From assembly GCA_028673005.1 (NCBI GenBank), contig CM054116.1:70259315-70323314 (forward strand): a stretch of DNA of 64,000 nucleotides, written 5' to 3'. Each line of letters begins with the position of its first letter. Within the stretch, counting starts at the first letter, position 1. The stretch is from Tanypteryx hageni. Taxonomy: Eukaryota; Arthropoda; Insecta; Odonata; Petaluridae. Shown here piece by piece: positions 23,449-35,358 of this stretch. The position numbers and the translations under genes were made by a program. Under the pieces are notes generated by a model, which searched no databases, was not told the DNA's origin, and saw only the letters and a program-made list of their open reading frames with translations.

Positions 23449-24944
23449 AATATAAAAATTTCAAACCCTTTAGTTGGTGGAGCTAAATATACGGATTTGA
23501 ACGAAATTAACGCGTATTCATTAACTGTTTCGATCGCTAGATTGACTTCAACCAAGAATAACGAGTTGCGTAAAAAATCATTTAAGGTAATTCTACCGTT
23601 ACATCACCACGGCCGACTAAATCCAGTAGTCCAATCCTAAAAGTCCCGCCCTCCAAATTATGTAACGAGTTCTTCCAACAATAAATAAAAAAAATAAACT
23701 AAAATACAATTTGTGATACATTAACATGTGATCTCGTTTATAATTCCGATCCTGGGACTGTCGAAGAAAAATGTCGTCGAAAGAGAGATAGTCGAATACG
23801 TTTCATCTGCATAGGATTGAAAACAAGAAGTTATGCGGAAAAACGGTTTTCGAGTCATATACGAATTTCATTTTCGCTTCCGTTTAAGTACAAAAACATT
23901 TAATTGCCATATTAATTCACTGCAAAAATTTCATTAAATTTTGGCTCTGTAAAGGGCATTAAAATAGTCCAATCTCAACAACGGCCATCCCTCTAAAGGG
24001 TCAACTTTTTTCGAATTGATTCCCATAGCCATCGACAAGATTGTCAAACCTTCGCGCAATATTATTTTAATCGCCATCGCAAACTATTCCTGCAAAGTGG
24101 CCTTACTGCACCGTATGAGAATTATATGGTTAAATAAAAATAAATGGCTGCCTCGCATAGACTTGGCTCGAGTGGAGGCATACGAGAGAGAGTAAACATC
24201 ATCCAGTTCATTCGCGCATTAGAAATTCAAAAAAGTTTATAAATTCCGGCTCTTTAAAGAGGTTTGCGTAACTACAGAGTGCAAATAAATGGGGTATCCG
24301 CGTAATAGTAACATTGAATGACAGCATTCGAGCGACAAGATTTCCGCTTTCCTTCCGAAAACTGCATTTCTCTCCGCAGTCGTGCAAATGAACACGAGCT
24401 CAACAAAAATCCTTCATCACAGAGACCACACTACGTGGCGCTTCAAAGAGGTGAAGCAATGGCAGGCACCTTCTTCAAACGTGGACAAAACAAATACTAG
24501 AAAGAGAAAAGATAAAAAAGTTCGTTTCGAGGTAAAAAGTGACGGAAAACGAGGGAAATCAACAGCTCCAAAGTTTTCTCCGTTTCTTTTTTACGTTGTA
24601 CAGCTGAACATCTCTGATCCGGAATTCCGTGGTCCGGAAACATCCATGTCTCGCAATGGTATCGGAATTCTGACTAATCTGAAAAAACATCCTTGGTCCG
24701 GAAATATGACGTGGATGGTATTTCAAGTTTCCCGTTCTCCGTGTTTCCACAGCTTAAGAAAGAATTTTTAAAATGTTGAAAAAAAAGTCCGTAAAACGTA
24801 AACGAAAAGCCCGTTTGCATCCGTTTTCATACTATTTCTTGTCATGCTTAATTTATTCATATCCTTGTAAACTGACGGAATGAATTGATCATAAGATTAC
24901 CACGCGACAGGCAAATAAACATCCGCGTTCTGAAACGGGAGAAT
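23449..24944. other. AT-rich unannotated interval
   Basis: No gene or complete element recognised. A 129-codon frame at 24382-24771 (+) has no recognisable motif. GGTCCGGAAA occurs twice at about 24630 and 24695. Confidence 0.4.
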
Positions 24945-25318
24945 TGGTCTGCTACGATAGCCCAGAGGTAGAATATCCGGATGACCTGGGTTCGATTCCA
25001 AGACATGGCAAATTTTTTTCTCCCGATTTCAAATTATTCTCACATCCTTGTGTTAAAGACTTCAAAGTATAGCTTGGGTAACGTGTACAGAAACACTATT
25101 GTCATTATCTGACCATCCGTCCGTAAAATTCCATACCCCGGGGCGTCTCCGATGGTCATTCACACGATGCTCTCCCTCCCGTCTCCATCTTTTTCCAATA
25201 CTTGTATTTATATTGTTAATTTTCTATGTATAATTGTATATTAATCAAGAGGAGGGGTTAGGCGGAAGATGGGGCTTCTTAGCCTCAATCTCGCCCCAAA
25301 TAAAGACCATATCAATCT
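24945..25318 (+). mobile_element. tRNA-derived SINE with LINE-like structured 3' end (copy D2)
   Basis: The head has an A-box-like TAGCCCAGAGGTAG (24958-24971) and a perfect B-box context GGGTTCGATTCC (24988-24999), the internal promoter of RNA polymerase III. About 260 bp of unrelated body follow. The 3' end has GGCT, loop TCTT, AGCC (25273-25284), then TCAATCTCGCCCCAAATAAA and GACCATATC. It carries both a head and the conserved tail, so the tail family can be SINEs. Unlike the other tail copies it is not followed by a satellite. Confidence 0.7.
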
Positions 25319-25963
25319 TCTTTTCGTAACTCTCCTACATCGAAATAGTCTCCCCCACGCTCTACCTCAGTCCTGTCCAACCCATAGCATAGGCGGATAA
25401 TGTTCCAAGTACTAGAGTAACAAACATTTTGACTTTATTCATGAAATATTTGGTGATATTACTTTCAAATTCCTTTGAAGATGATCATGTTAGAGATACC
25501 TCCAGTAAAACTTCGACTGTTTTCAAAAAAGTACTACTTTTTAAGGAATATAAATAACTAAATTTAGAACAGACATTACATTGCAATCAGAATCACCGCA
25601 GCCAAATGCTTGGCCTTTAATAGGTATTACTGAGTACCACTTCTAAAATACGCCTATCTTAGTCAGAATTCGTGCTATGTTTCAACGCATTTAAGTAAAA
25701 CTGGCTTATGTAGTATGGAAATTATTAAATCAAGTTGTAGTTCAATTCTGACGGGAAAATATTTGAATGAGAACAGCTTTGACGAAATGTTTCTTCATAC
25801 ACCGAGCTAGCCGATAAAATTGTCAGATTTCACATAGGGATTCTGAAAACCAACATTAGCTTTTCCGTAAGAACATACGTTTAGATGCATTTCACTTTTA
25901 ACGATATGCGTTGAAATGAACGAATACAATGTAATATTGAAAAAAAATACTCCCACTCTAGAC
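25319..25963. other. AT-rich unannotated interval
   Basis: No feature recognised. Confidence 0.5.
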
Positions 25964-26243
25964 CAGTGGTGGGCAACCTTTTTTAATCGCGGGCCACACA
26001 GACACGGATAAATTTGCGAAGTGACACGCAATATTAAAAACATACTATCGATATATAGACAGTTTAAGTACTTACGGTAGGTTGAATTTTTATTCTAAAG
26101 CCATCTTTTCCACCTTTCGATAACTATCTTCCTCCCTAATGATTCGACGGTTAGGTAAGCCGATGGGTTAATAAAATTCAAATGTGCAACCAACCTAAGG
26201 GCCACCTGAAATCGAGTCGCGGGCCACAGGTTGCGCACCACTG
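25964..26243. mobile_element. 280-bp hAT MITE with perfect 8-bp target duplication
   Basis: The left end is CAGTGGTGGGCAACCTTTTT and the right end in reverse complement is CAGTGGTGCGCAACCTGTGG. GCGGGCCAC lies inside each terminus. CTCTAGAC flanks both sides exactly (25956-25963 and 26244-26251), the 8-bp duplication made by hAT transposases. No coding capacity; mobilised in trans. Confidence 0.92.
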
Positions 26244-26251
26244 CTCTAGAC

Positions 26252-28054
26252 ACACGCCAAAGTTTACGGGACGTTACTCCTCTCCAGGGACCCAATAGTC
26301 ACACACCATGCTCACCTACTCACGTACCGAGTTCCGCAGATTTTTTTCCGATACAAAGTATGTCGCCCGCGTCTAGAATTTTTTTTTAGTTCAAGCTGCC
26401 CGCTGACCTTAAAAGGTTTGACGAGCCTGCTCTACCTCCTCCTACCAACCCCCCTCTTTCATCCCAAAAGTTCCCTCCATTCCCCCATCCTCCTCCCCCT
26501 CCCCTCCCAAGCGTCCATTCCCGGATTGATTTTGCGATTCGATCCGCGCCCCACTCGCTCCTTCGCAATCCCTATTTCTCTCTCTTTCTCACTCGTTCGA
26601 TTTAGCACGAATTCGGAGAATCGGTTCGAGAGTAATTGGTGGACTCAATTTAATTTTCCCGTCGCCGTCCCCGCGCCGCACCGAATAAATTTCGAAAGAT
26701 ATTAAATTACGTCAGGGTGGGGAAATTCATTTATTTCCACCGGAGGAAGATTTCCTTTGTGTTAATAAAAATCGCGCGCCGCCATTCGCCTCGCGTGAAA
26801 TATTTTGGAGGACTTTCTCCGGGAATTAAAAAAATAAATAAAATTTTAAGCTCCTCGCGATCAAATTAAGGACTTTTTATTTGAGTAAATTTCCTTGATA
26901 GGGGGGTAAAGTCCGCCAATCGCGTGAGGTTGATATTTCGTGATCGGAATGAGAAATTTCGGAAAAGGAGTCCGGATTTGTGGAATTCGCTTATTCTTGG
27001 GGGAAATTACATTTTCTTTAAATCGACGGCGCATCCCTCATATTTGACCGACGAGAATACTTTGGACGAATAGGACAAATTGAAAATCGGTCACTCGGCG
27101 CTAGTTTTGTGAAGGATTTAAGCATTGTGAAAATGTAGCAACTCACACAGTCATAAAGTGGGAAACTACACGAAAAATTACAACTGAAAGGAAAACAAGT
27201 AAGGAAAGAGCTGCTGCATTGGACAGTAAAAGGCGGTTAAAAAAAAACTATAAACACAGTGTTAAAATTTGTGTACTAGGACGATTAGCCTGGAATAATA
27301 ATATTACCAAAATAATTTAATTATTCATTAAAGAAGAAGAATTTCTAAAAACCAAACATTTATAAAAAAAGGAAATTAAAATTAAAATTTTTACTTCCAT
27401 TCCGATGGCCACTAGAACCTCCGAAAGAACGCGTGCACAACGAGACAGAATACTGAATCGATTGGCGAAAAAAAGTCTCCATCTGCTTTCGTTTAGGAGT
27501 AGTTAACGCGAAAGATAGACAGACGGACAGACCGAACGCATGAGCGGATTTAAAAAAACGTTAAAAAGACAAATCACCCTTTCAAAAGCGGTCGAAATTA
27601 TTTTAATAACACGGAACGAAAGGATCACAAAAACGCTCGAACGGCTTTAAGAGAGGAAACGAAACCACTTCGGCGGAGAAGAGGCGATTTTCAACGTCAA
27701 AACGTTTCCCCGACTGGAGATAAATCATGTCGCGTGATTTGTCCGTTTCGCCTACTGCTGCGCGCCACGCAACTGCATTGACCTTGAGACGAACAGGTGC
27801 ACGGCAGAGGAGAGCTCCCATCACCTCTCATCTCAACGTCGCCAAGGATTCGAAGACATTTTTGAAACTAGGAAAGAGATTCGTAAATAATTAAGCGGTT
27901 CCAAAGAAGAACGAGTGGAACTTATAAAAAAGGCATTTTTTTACCTCGTGAAAAAATAATTCCTTTAAGGCGATGCAAATTCACATCTTGGAGAAAACTG
28001 ATATGAATATGAAGGTTAAGAAACCTCTTCCACCGACAAAACTATACTCCCGCA
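26252..28054. other. Unannotated interval
   Basis: A CpG-rich block at about 26390-27110 and AT-rich DNA after it. TAGACAGACGGACAGACCGA at about 27515 recalls the CCGTCCGTC strings of the repeats near 45-50 kb. No gene recognised. Confidence 0.4.
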
Positions 28055-28478
28055 CAGTGCCGTAACAAGGGCGGGGCATCTGCCACGGGCGCAACTAAAG
28101 ACGAGGCACAAAAATTTTTCATGGCGATTTCACCACTATACCTGTTCCAGACATTACGAATAGCAGAAACTATAAATTTCGATGATGTTATTGATGAATT
28201 TGCTGCATTGAAATCAGGTAGAATAACTCTTGAGTATTAAAATATTTATACTTTATGTATTTAAATTATATATGTATGTAACTATGTACGTCATTATATT
28301 TTTAATTATGTATTTAAATTGTGTACATTTATAGCGAGAAATTACATCATTATAGTTTATTTTTATTTATTAATTGTTCGCCCAAAATCCATATAGTAAA
28401 AAAATTATAGGTATTAGAGAATTTTCACGTAGGGGGCGCATATTTGGTAGTTTGACCTGGGCGCTAGTTACGGTGCTG
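28055..28478 (+). mobile_element. hAT deletion derivative with transposase C-terminal remnant (first copy)
   Basis: The left end CAGTGCCGTAACAAGGGCGG and the right end in reverse complement CAGCACCGTAACTAGCGCCC are hAT-type inverted repeats. CTCCCGCA (28047-28054) and CTCTCACA (28479-28486) flank it; the two differences are transitions, fitting an aged 8-bp duplication. Between about 28146 and 28241 a frame reads FQTLRIAETINFDDVIDEFA and ALKSGRITLEY before a stop, resembling the extreme C-terminus of hAT transposases of the ZMYM1-like group. The rest of the gene is deleted. Confidence 0.88.
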
Positions 28479-28510
28479 CTCTCACATGTACTTTTGGGTA
28501 TCAACAACCG

Positions 28511-29038
28511 CTAACGTGCCACGACAGAATTTTTTACACTACGATTAACTATAAATTTTAAAAAAACCTTGACACCTGAGATACCTCCAATATCGATCAT
28601 ACGGTTGGGAAACCGGAAAAAACGATTCACATTTCGGCTAAAAGCAGTTCTTATAAGGAAAAGGCGGTCATACATTGTCTTATTACAAACACAATTTATA
28701 AAATAAATTAATAATAAGAATGGCAATAATATATCACTTACAAAATTAAAATACCATGATAACAACTTAGTTGTCACTTCTTTGCACAATTCCTTCAAAA
28801 GCAATGGCAGAGTTGTTTTGAATTGTTCACAATAATAACTAATTTTCCGATTTCTGCAGAAATTAGAATGTCTTCTTTTATTTGCAGCGGGAGCTTTTTC
28901 TATCACGTGTCGAACGAGAGCCGATAGCCAGAAATTTGAATATTCTGGATAAGTGGCAAAATTTCGCGGAAAATGAGAAATATTCTCTATATTCTCTTGT
29001 AATGTGTTAAGTATAAATGTGGACTCCGGCTGGCTCAA
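28511..29038 (-). other. Unrecognised 175-codon open frame
   Basis: A non-repetitive frame between the two hAT copies, longer than expected by chance in DNA of this AT content. It includes a hydrophobic stretch (ILLPFLLLIYFINCV) that could span a membrane, and no family motif I recognise. No splice or promoter evidence was found. It may be a chance frame or part of an unknown element. Confidence 0.15.
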
Positions 29039-29302
29039 ATGCTGTTACCTTGAATGTCGTGCATGTTTATTTGCGAGCTGCGATCTCGATGTATGGTGTA
29101 TGTCTATGAAAAACTTTCAGAATGCAAGCACCGTAATCAAAATGAAAATAACAATGTGTGCTACGAAACAGACGTTCAAAACTAAATAAAAACACGCGTA
29201 AGATCTTTCAAATAAAATTACTGACAATACATTAAAGTTAACCTCAAATATACACGGTGGGCCTAGCAGGCCTACAGTGATGTTTATACATTTTTTTATA
29301 AT

Positions 29303-29707
29303 CAGCGCCGTAACTAGGGCGGGGCATCTGCCCCGGGCGTAACTAAAGATGGGGCGCAAAAATTGTTAGAGGCAAGTTGCGCATGTCACAAGGACAGGGG
29401 AGATTTCACTACTATACTTGTTCCAGACATTACGCATAGCAGAAACTATAAATTTCGATGATGCTATTGATGAGTTTGCTGCATTAAAATCACATAGAAA
29501 TTTTTAATATTAAAATATTTATCTATACTTTCTGTATTTAAATTATGTGTGTAATTATGTGTGTAAATTTATAGTAAGAAATATATCATTTATAGTTTAT
29601 TTATTAATTGTTCACTCTAAATCCATATAGGTATTAGAGAAATTTTTATGGAAGGGCGCATACTTGGTAGTTTGCCCCGGGTGCTAAAATAGCTAGTTAC
29701 AGCGCTG
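29303..29707 (+). mobile_element. hAT deletion derivative with transposase C-terminal remnant (second copy)
   Basis: Sister of the 28.1 kb copy in the same orientation. The left end is CAGCGCCGTAACTAGGGCGG and the right end in reverse complement is CAGCGCTGTAACTAG. TTTATAAT (29295-29302) and TATATAAC (29708-29715) match at 6 of 8 positions. The remnant reads FQTLRIAETINFDDAIDEFA, ALKSHRNF, then a stop. It differs from copy one by an insertion of about 30 bp before the remnant. Different flanks show that the two are independent insertions and not a segmental duplication. Confidence 0.87.
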
Positions 29708-29715
29708 TATATAAC

Positions 29716-31886
29716 AATATTATTATTGCCATTTGGATTCTGATATGTTCTATGCAAGATTACGGAAAGGTACACGGAGTAAAAAGATTGTAAGTAAAAC
29801 TGTTCACTACATAAACAAATTTATATCAAACCAAGAGTCTGTCAGGCCCAACATATTCATTGTTGGCGTTAAAGAAAGTCGGAAAATCACTCCGATAGTG
29901 CTTAATACAATTAAAACGCGTAACCAAAAACACAACAATAACAGTTTTCTTCTTCGAATCTCCATCCGATTCTATGAAATGCACCGATACAAATGGTTAC
30001 GTTATTTAATAAAATGGATTCTCTGGCCACCGACAGGGTGCGCGAGCGTGTTAGGGCGCGTGCGCGTGGTGGCGACACAGCACCTTTCCAGTGCTCTGCT
30101 TTTTAACCATCCCTTTCAACACGACGTTAAAAACTTTCCCCGTGCACTCAACACAGGAGACACGGGAGAGAGAGCGAGAGAGCAGTAGGAAGAGGAGATG
30201 CGAGTCAATTACGTATTCAAGGCGAGGGGCGGTACACGCACGCACGCACGCACACACACACACTCGCAGAACTCGGGCGTGTTTTCGGCGATAATGGAGT
30301 CGGCCATTTGGGAAAAAGGGACAGTGACGCGGCCCTTGAACTTACTCCCCCTTCCCCTCTCCGTCCCAAAACCCTCTCCTCCCCCGCGCTATACATGCAG
30401 TATACCTTCCCCGCCACGACTCTTGCGTCCTTCCACTTCCCCCTCGTGTTTTCACTCCACGATAGTTTGAGACGCGAACGTCATGCGTGTGTGTGTGTGT
30501 GTGGGAGGAGGTAAGTGGATGGAGATGGACGCGGCCAAGAGGGCGACGACGTGGAGGAAGTAAGAGGAGAAAGAGCACATTAGAGATGCGTGTCTGAAAT
30601 TTCAAGCCGAGGGGGAGACGTGATGGGAGGCAATTAAGGAAGGAAACAGTAAAAATCCACCCATTTTGGTATTCTAGCTGCGGCGTCCGTCAAAGTTAAT
30701 AGTGTCACGACATTTCGGTTCGAGTCGATGGGGCGGGGGGGGGGGGGATTTGGAGGCTAGTTTTTTTTACTCCCTCTAATAGAGAAAGAAAAAACGTATG
30801 GGTAATGAATCGAAAATTAAACTCCATGACAGGTAATGGCCTCGAAGAAGTCATTAGGAATGATTGGAGGAGTGCACTTTTAATGTAGCGTATAAGTGCA
30901 AGACGCGACGAATAGAGTCGATACTAGTTCACGAGGGAAGCGAAACAAGGAGCAAGGGCGGATCCAGGGGGGATAAAGGGGTATTAACCCCTCCAAGATT
31001 TCAAGACACCGAAAAAATAATAAAACGATAAAAAAAATAATATTGAAAAATGTTGCTTTTTTACAGTCTAAATTTATTTGAATATAATCTATTTCCTTTT
31101 TACATACCAAAATTTGTATCCTTTTGGAAGATATTTTCAAATAGTTTATTTTTTCATCTTTGATTATCCCCCCGGGAAGGTTTTTTTTTCGATCGAAGAA
31201 CAGAACAAGCGTGCGGATTGCAAACAAAGGCGTACGAAAATTCTTCTACGGAAAACGAACGGACAGGCGAGAGAAGCGATAAAACGTGGTCAATCAAAAA
31301 TTCACCTTCGGACTGCTTCATTTCACGTCGAACTTCGCGCAAAGCCGAATCAACAAACACCCGAGTCATTTCAGCCACCTTTTTAGAAACGAACGCGTAG
31401 TCATCTCTTTAATCTTTCTCGGTTCTCGAGGCAATAAAAATACCGTATCAAAACCAAAGGGACCGAACGGGGAGAAACAAGACGTAAAAAAAGTCAAGAT
31501 TCGAAAGGAGGAGATGAAGGGTAGCTGAATAACACCCGATAAACGACCGACGTCCCTCTCAACCTCCCCCATCGTCCGATTCATGCTTGCGAGCTAAGAA
31601 CACGAGGCATACAGAGTAAGAGGCCACCCAAAGAGCCTCACTACGGTGCGTTACATGATCTATTTTCTCGCGACACGTACACCGCGGCACAGAAATAATC
31701 GCAGAGCCCGCGTCGGACAAAAATAATACGGCGCGATGACGCGGGATTTCCCCGACAACGTACCGCCAAACGAGAACTACGCGAGACTTCGTCGCCGTTA
31801 AAAACACACGGATCGAGCATCGCGGCGAGATCCCGGCAAAAGCTACGGAGGGGTAACATAATAATAATTAAGCAAATGCTCTAATG
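29716..31886. other. Unannotated interval with CpG-rich and microsatellite segments
   Basis: Contains a CA run at about 30237-30261, a TG run at about 30485-30502 and a G run at about 30734-30747. AAGGGCGGATCCAGGGGGG at about 30955 looks like one terminus of a hAT-type element with no paired end seen. The 151-codon frame at 29733-30188 has no recognisable domain. Confidence 0.4.
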
Positions 31887-32097
31887 CTGTGGTTCTTAAC
31901 CACTTTCTCCCAGCACACCCCCCTGAAATTCTCAAGGCATCCTCAAGCATGCCCACTTTAAAGTTATGATTATGGGCTTACAAAATTATAATATGAATAG
32001 TCATGAGAAACATTTCCACCAAGTACACAGGATGCTATTAGTCCGCCTCTGCTATAAATACTGGTATATTTAAAAAAAATAACCATAAGAACCACTG
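31887..32097. mobile_element. Degenerate hAT MITE, 211 bp
   Basis: The left end CTGTGGTTCTTAACCACTTT and the right end in reverse complement CAGTGGTTCTTATGGTTATT are inverted; CAGTGGTTCTxAACC is a familiar hAT terminus. CAGCACACCCCCC follows the left end. Flanking octamers do not match, so the target duplication has decayed or a boundary has shifted. Confidence 0.6.
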
Positions 32098-34190
32098 CAT
32101 CCTTCATAATTATCTTTTGTTTGATTCTGTAGGAGTTGATCCAATTTTATTCGTATTAATACAGTCAAATTATTAAATGCTGCTTTTACCGAAGTGTTTA
32201 CGATCCATAATTGTGCTGAAATAAGTTTTATTATATTCCTGTTTTTAAAGAAATTCCATAATGAGTTTAACTATTTACATTGGTTGTTTAAAAGTACGGC
32301 GCTCTCTGGTTACTTCAAAAGTGTCGGAAGTGACACTTTCGAGTTGAGCAGCTTCGCACTCCCTGCACCAGTGCCCCGCAGCCCTTAATAAGAATGCCGC
32401 TCTATTGAATTTATTAAAACAAAAATATCTCTTCTTTCACTTCTTCGAGCTCCTTCGTAACATCAACGCGTCAAAAATCGGCGACAAAGACACGAACGAA
32501 ATTATGTCAATTAATACAATTCTAAAAAGTTGTTGCTATTCCTCACGCGAACTACGGCATTTCAAAGTACCTCAATTCAGAATTATAAATTTCTTGTATG
32601 GAGAGCCCTTTTTATTTAAATAGCTAAAAAATATAAAACTTCTATCGCAGGTATTTGTACGTTTAATAAAACCTCAATCCTAAAGGAATTCTGAGGAAAA
32701 AGTGATCGTTGTTCGCTCCAATGTCGGAAAACACATTTTCTTGATGCGTTCTTTGAGATATTACAAAGAAATGTACGCAAATAACTTCACTTACGGTTGA
32801 AATAGTGAAATATATCCTATTAAAATAATTTTCTTGCTAGTTGGTATAATTTTAGAAATGTTAACGATACATGAGTAATTTAACTTTAACATAAATATCT
32901 GCACTTGCTGGATATTTACGCTTAAGCTTAGCAAATCTTCATTTTCAATTCATTAAGGGTGATAAATGATAATAGATTCATTTCAAATTACAAAACAAAT
33001 TGTTTTATTTTCGAAAAATAATTTTGGAAGTATAGGATATCAATTGAAAATGTCTCCTCAGCACCTATTAATAAGCTACGCGGGTATCATTAACGAGACA
33101 CGGGTTGAAATTAATTTAGGCGGAATAAAGGAGACGTTGTGATTGGTCAGTATGGTCCAAAACGGAATTCGCCCAACGAATTTATATCATAAAATTATCA
33201 GGTGGTTAATAGGACGTAAGATGCGGACGGGCACGTGCTCCGCCATAGGCGTTCACTTCCTGCGTACAAAAAAACGCATATAAAACCGACCAAACGCCGA
33301 GTAGACGACGACAATATTCTAACGCATCTCCATATTCGTCGCAATCGATGCCACGCCTCCGAACGAAAAAATAATAATAAAACGCGAAGAGAAAAACAAC
33401 GCGAGTGTTAGTCAGAGCAGAAAGTGAAACTAAGCGAAGGTTTTTGAGAGGGTGGGAGGAGAAAGGATAAAACAAAGAATCGAAAGTGAGAGGAAAACCA
33501 AGCACGGCGAACGACGTCCGCGTCTTCCAAAACGCCAGGCGAACGAATGAGAGCGCATAAGTGACTTAATAGGAGGGGGGAGTATGAGAGAGAAAGAGAC
33601 AGGTAGAGGAGAAAGCGTGAAAGGAAAGAAAGAGAGGAAGATGGAAGGAGAAAGAAAAAAGAGAATGGCTTTTTAACCTCCGGCGTGACGGGAAACAACC
33701 AACTCCCTCCCTCTCTTCCCTTCCATTCTCCTTCCGTATCTCTCTCGTCGACACAAACCCCGGAGGAGTTGGGGAATAAAAAACAAAAATCTAGAGAGAG
33801 AGAGAGAGAGAGAGACGGTAGGCGAGATGGAGTGAGGGAGAAAAAGATGAATCCATCCACCAACAGCGCCACCCATACCCACGCGCGGGACACGAGCGCA
33901 TTATACATTCCTCCCCTCCTCGCTCGCGCACGCACTCACGCAACGAGTGGGCGAGGCAGGGCGCAAGCAGCACGCGAAACAAAGAAAATACACACACACG
34001 ATACACGGAGGCTAGGCGGAAGGAGGCGGAGGTCTGAGAGAGAGAGAGGCGAGACACGGGAGGTTGAAAAAGGGGGCGGGGCTCTCTAAAGGTGTACAGA
34101 GGGATAGAGGGAGAGATATAGGGGGAGGGAGACGCACGTAAGGTTAAAGACACCTCCGCACATAGTCGTCACCTCGACCTTACCATATTC
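32098..34190. other. Unannotated interval
   Basis: AT-rich to about 33200, then CpG-rich with a GA tract (33571-33664) and a GA run (about 33795-33815). AAAGTGTCGGAAGTGACACTTT at about 32321 is a short inverted repeat. No gene recognised; Ser/Leu-rich minus-strand frames reflect the GA tracts. Confidence 0.4.
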
Positions 34191-34640
34191 CTTCCCTTCG
34201 CTCCCTCTTCTGTACAATCCTTTCAATTCCTCCCTCCCTCCATCTTTTCCATCTCTCCAGTCTCCCTCTATCTCCTAGTTCCTCCTTCCTCCGCCTCTCC
34301 TATCTCTTCCCTCCCTTCAGTCTCCCTCCCTCCAGTATCTCTCCCTTCCTCCAGTCTCTCTCCCTCCCTCCAGTCTCTCTCCCTCCCTCCCGTCTCTCTC
34401 CCTCCCTCCCGTCTCTCTCCCTCCCTCCAGTCTCTCTCCCTCCCTCCAGTCTCTCTCCCTCCAGTCTTCCACCCTCCAGTTTCCCTCCCTCCAGTCTCTC
34501 TTCCTCCAGTCTTCCACCCTCCAGTCTCCCTCCCTCCAGTCTCTCTCCCTCCCTCCCCTATCTCCTCCTCCCTCCGGTCTCCCTCTCTCCCCTCGCTCTC
34601 TCTCCTATCTCCTCCTCCCTCCCTCATCCTAAATTTTTTC
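34191..34640 (-). repeat. Polypyrimidine satellite with about 19-bp unit
   Basis: The plus strand is CT-rich, opposite to the other arrays, with units such as TCTCTCTCCCTCCCTCCAG. It lies 5' of retroelement copy A2. The Gly/Arg/Glu frames on the minus strand are repeat translations. Confidence 0.9.
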
Positions 34641-34654
34641 CATCCCCCTTCACT

Positions 34655-34932
34655 TATTGGGTGTTTTCCTGCATGGGGTTTTACTGTATAGGTTGACCAA
34701 GCCAGGTCCTTCCTAGGTTTTCCCACAAATACCTTGTCTTTATTAGAAGTTTTCCTGAATATGTACCTATCTATCTCTCTTTCTCTGTCTGTATAAGTAT
34801 TTTATCGTTTCTGATGTAATTTAAGGTATTTTAATATAATGTTACATATCATTGACGAAGGGTTAAATGTAAGAGTGGACCTTATGGTCTAAATTTCGCC
34901 CAAATAAAGACATTTATCTAACTATCTATCTC
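34655..34932 (+). mobile_element. Retroelement 3' portion (copy A2)
   Basis: The plus-strand counterpart of copy A1 at 14.4 kb. It holds TGTTTTCCTGCATGGGGTT, GTTTTCCCACAAA, GACGAAGGGTTAAATGTAAG, the hairpin GACC, TTAT, GGTC (34878-34889), AAATTTCGCCCAAATAAAGA and a tail TTATCTAACTATCTATCTC. The tail leads directly into a CT satellite. No coding capacity is seen. Confidence 0.75.
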
Positions 34933-35262
34933 GTCCTCCCCTATCACCTCTTCAATCTCTCCCACATCTCCTCCTCCCTCCCTCTCTTATCTCCTCTTCT
35001 ATCTCCCCCATCACCTCTTCAATCTCTCCACTATCTCCTCCTCCCTCCCTCCGGTCTCTCTCCCCTATCTCCTCTTCCCTCCCTCTCCAATCTCCTCCTC
35101 CCTCCCCTATCACCTCTTCAATCTCTCCCGCATCTCCTCTCCTATCTCCTCCTCTCTCTCCTCTATCACCTCTTCAATCTCTCCACTATCTCCTCCCTCC
35201 CTCCAGTCTCCCTCCCTCTCTCTCTCCTATCTCCTCCCCTCCTGCACGTCTCCCGCCTCATA
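34933..35262 (-). repeat. Polypyrimidine satellite downstream of a retroelement tail
   Basis: Plus-strand CT array with a recurrent segment (CTATCACCTCTTCAATCTCT, then CC and CTATCTCCTCC) present about four times at roughly 80-110 bp intervals. It starts where the TATC tail of copy A2 ends. Confidence 0.9.
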
Positions 35263-35338
35263 TAAACAACCTTTCCACCCCCTCACACTCCACCACTCCG
35301 TCTGCACTCCAACTCATCACGTCCCACTGCCGTCGACG

Positions 35339-35358
35339 CACACACACACACACACACT
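35339..35358 (+). repeat. CA microsatellite
   Basis: About ten ACs in a row, in otherwise CT-rich DNA. Confidence 0.9.
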
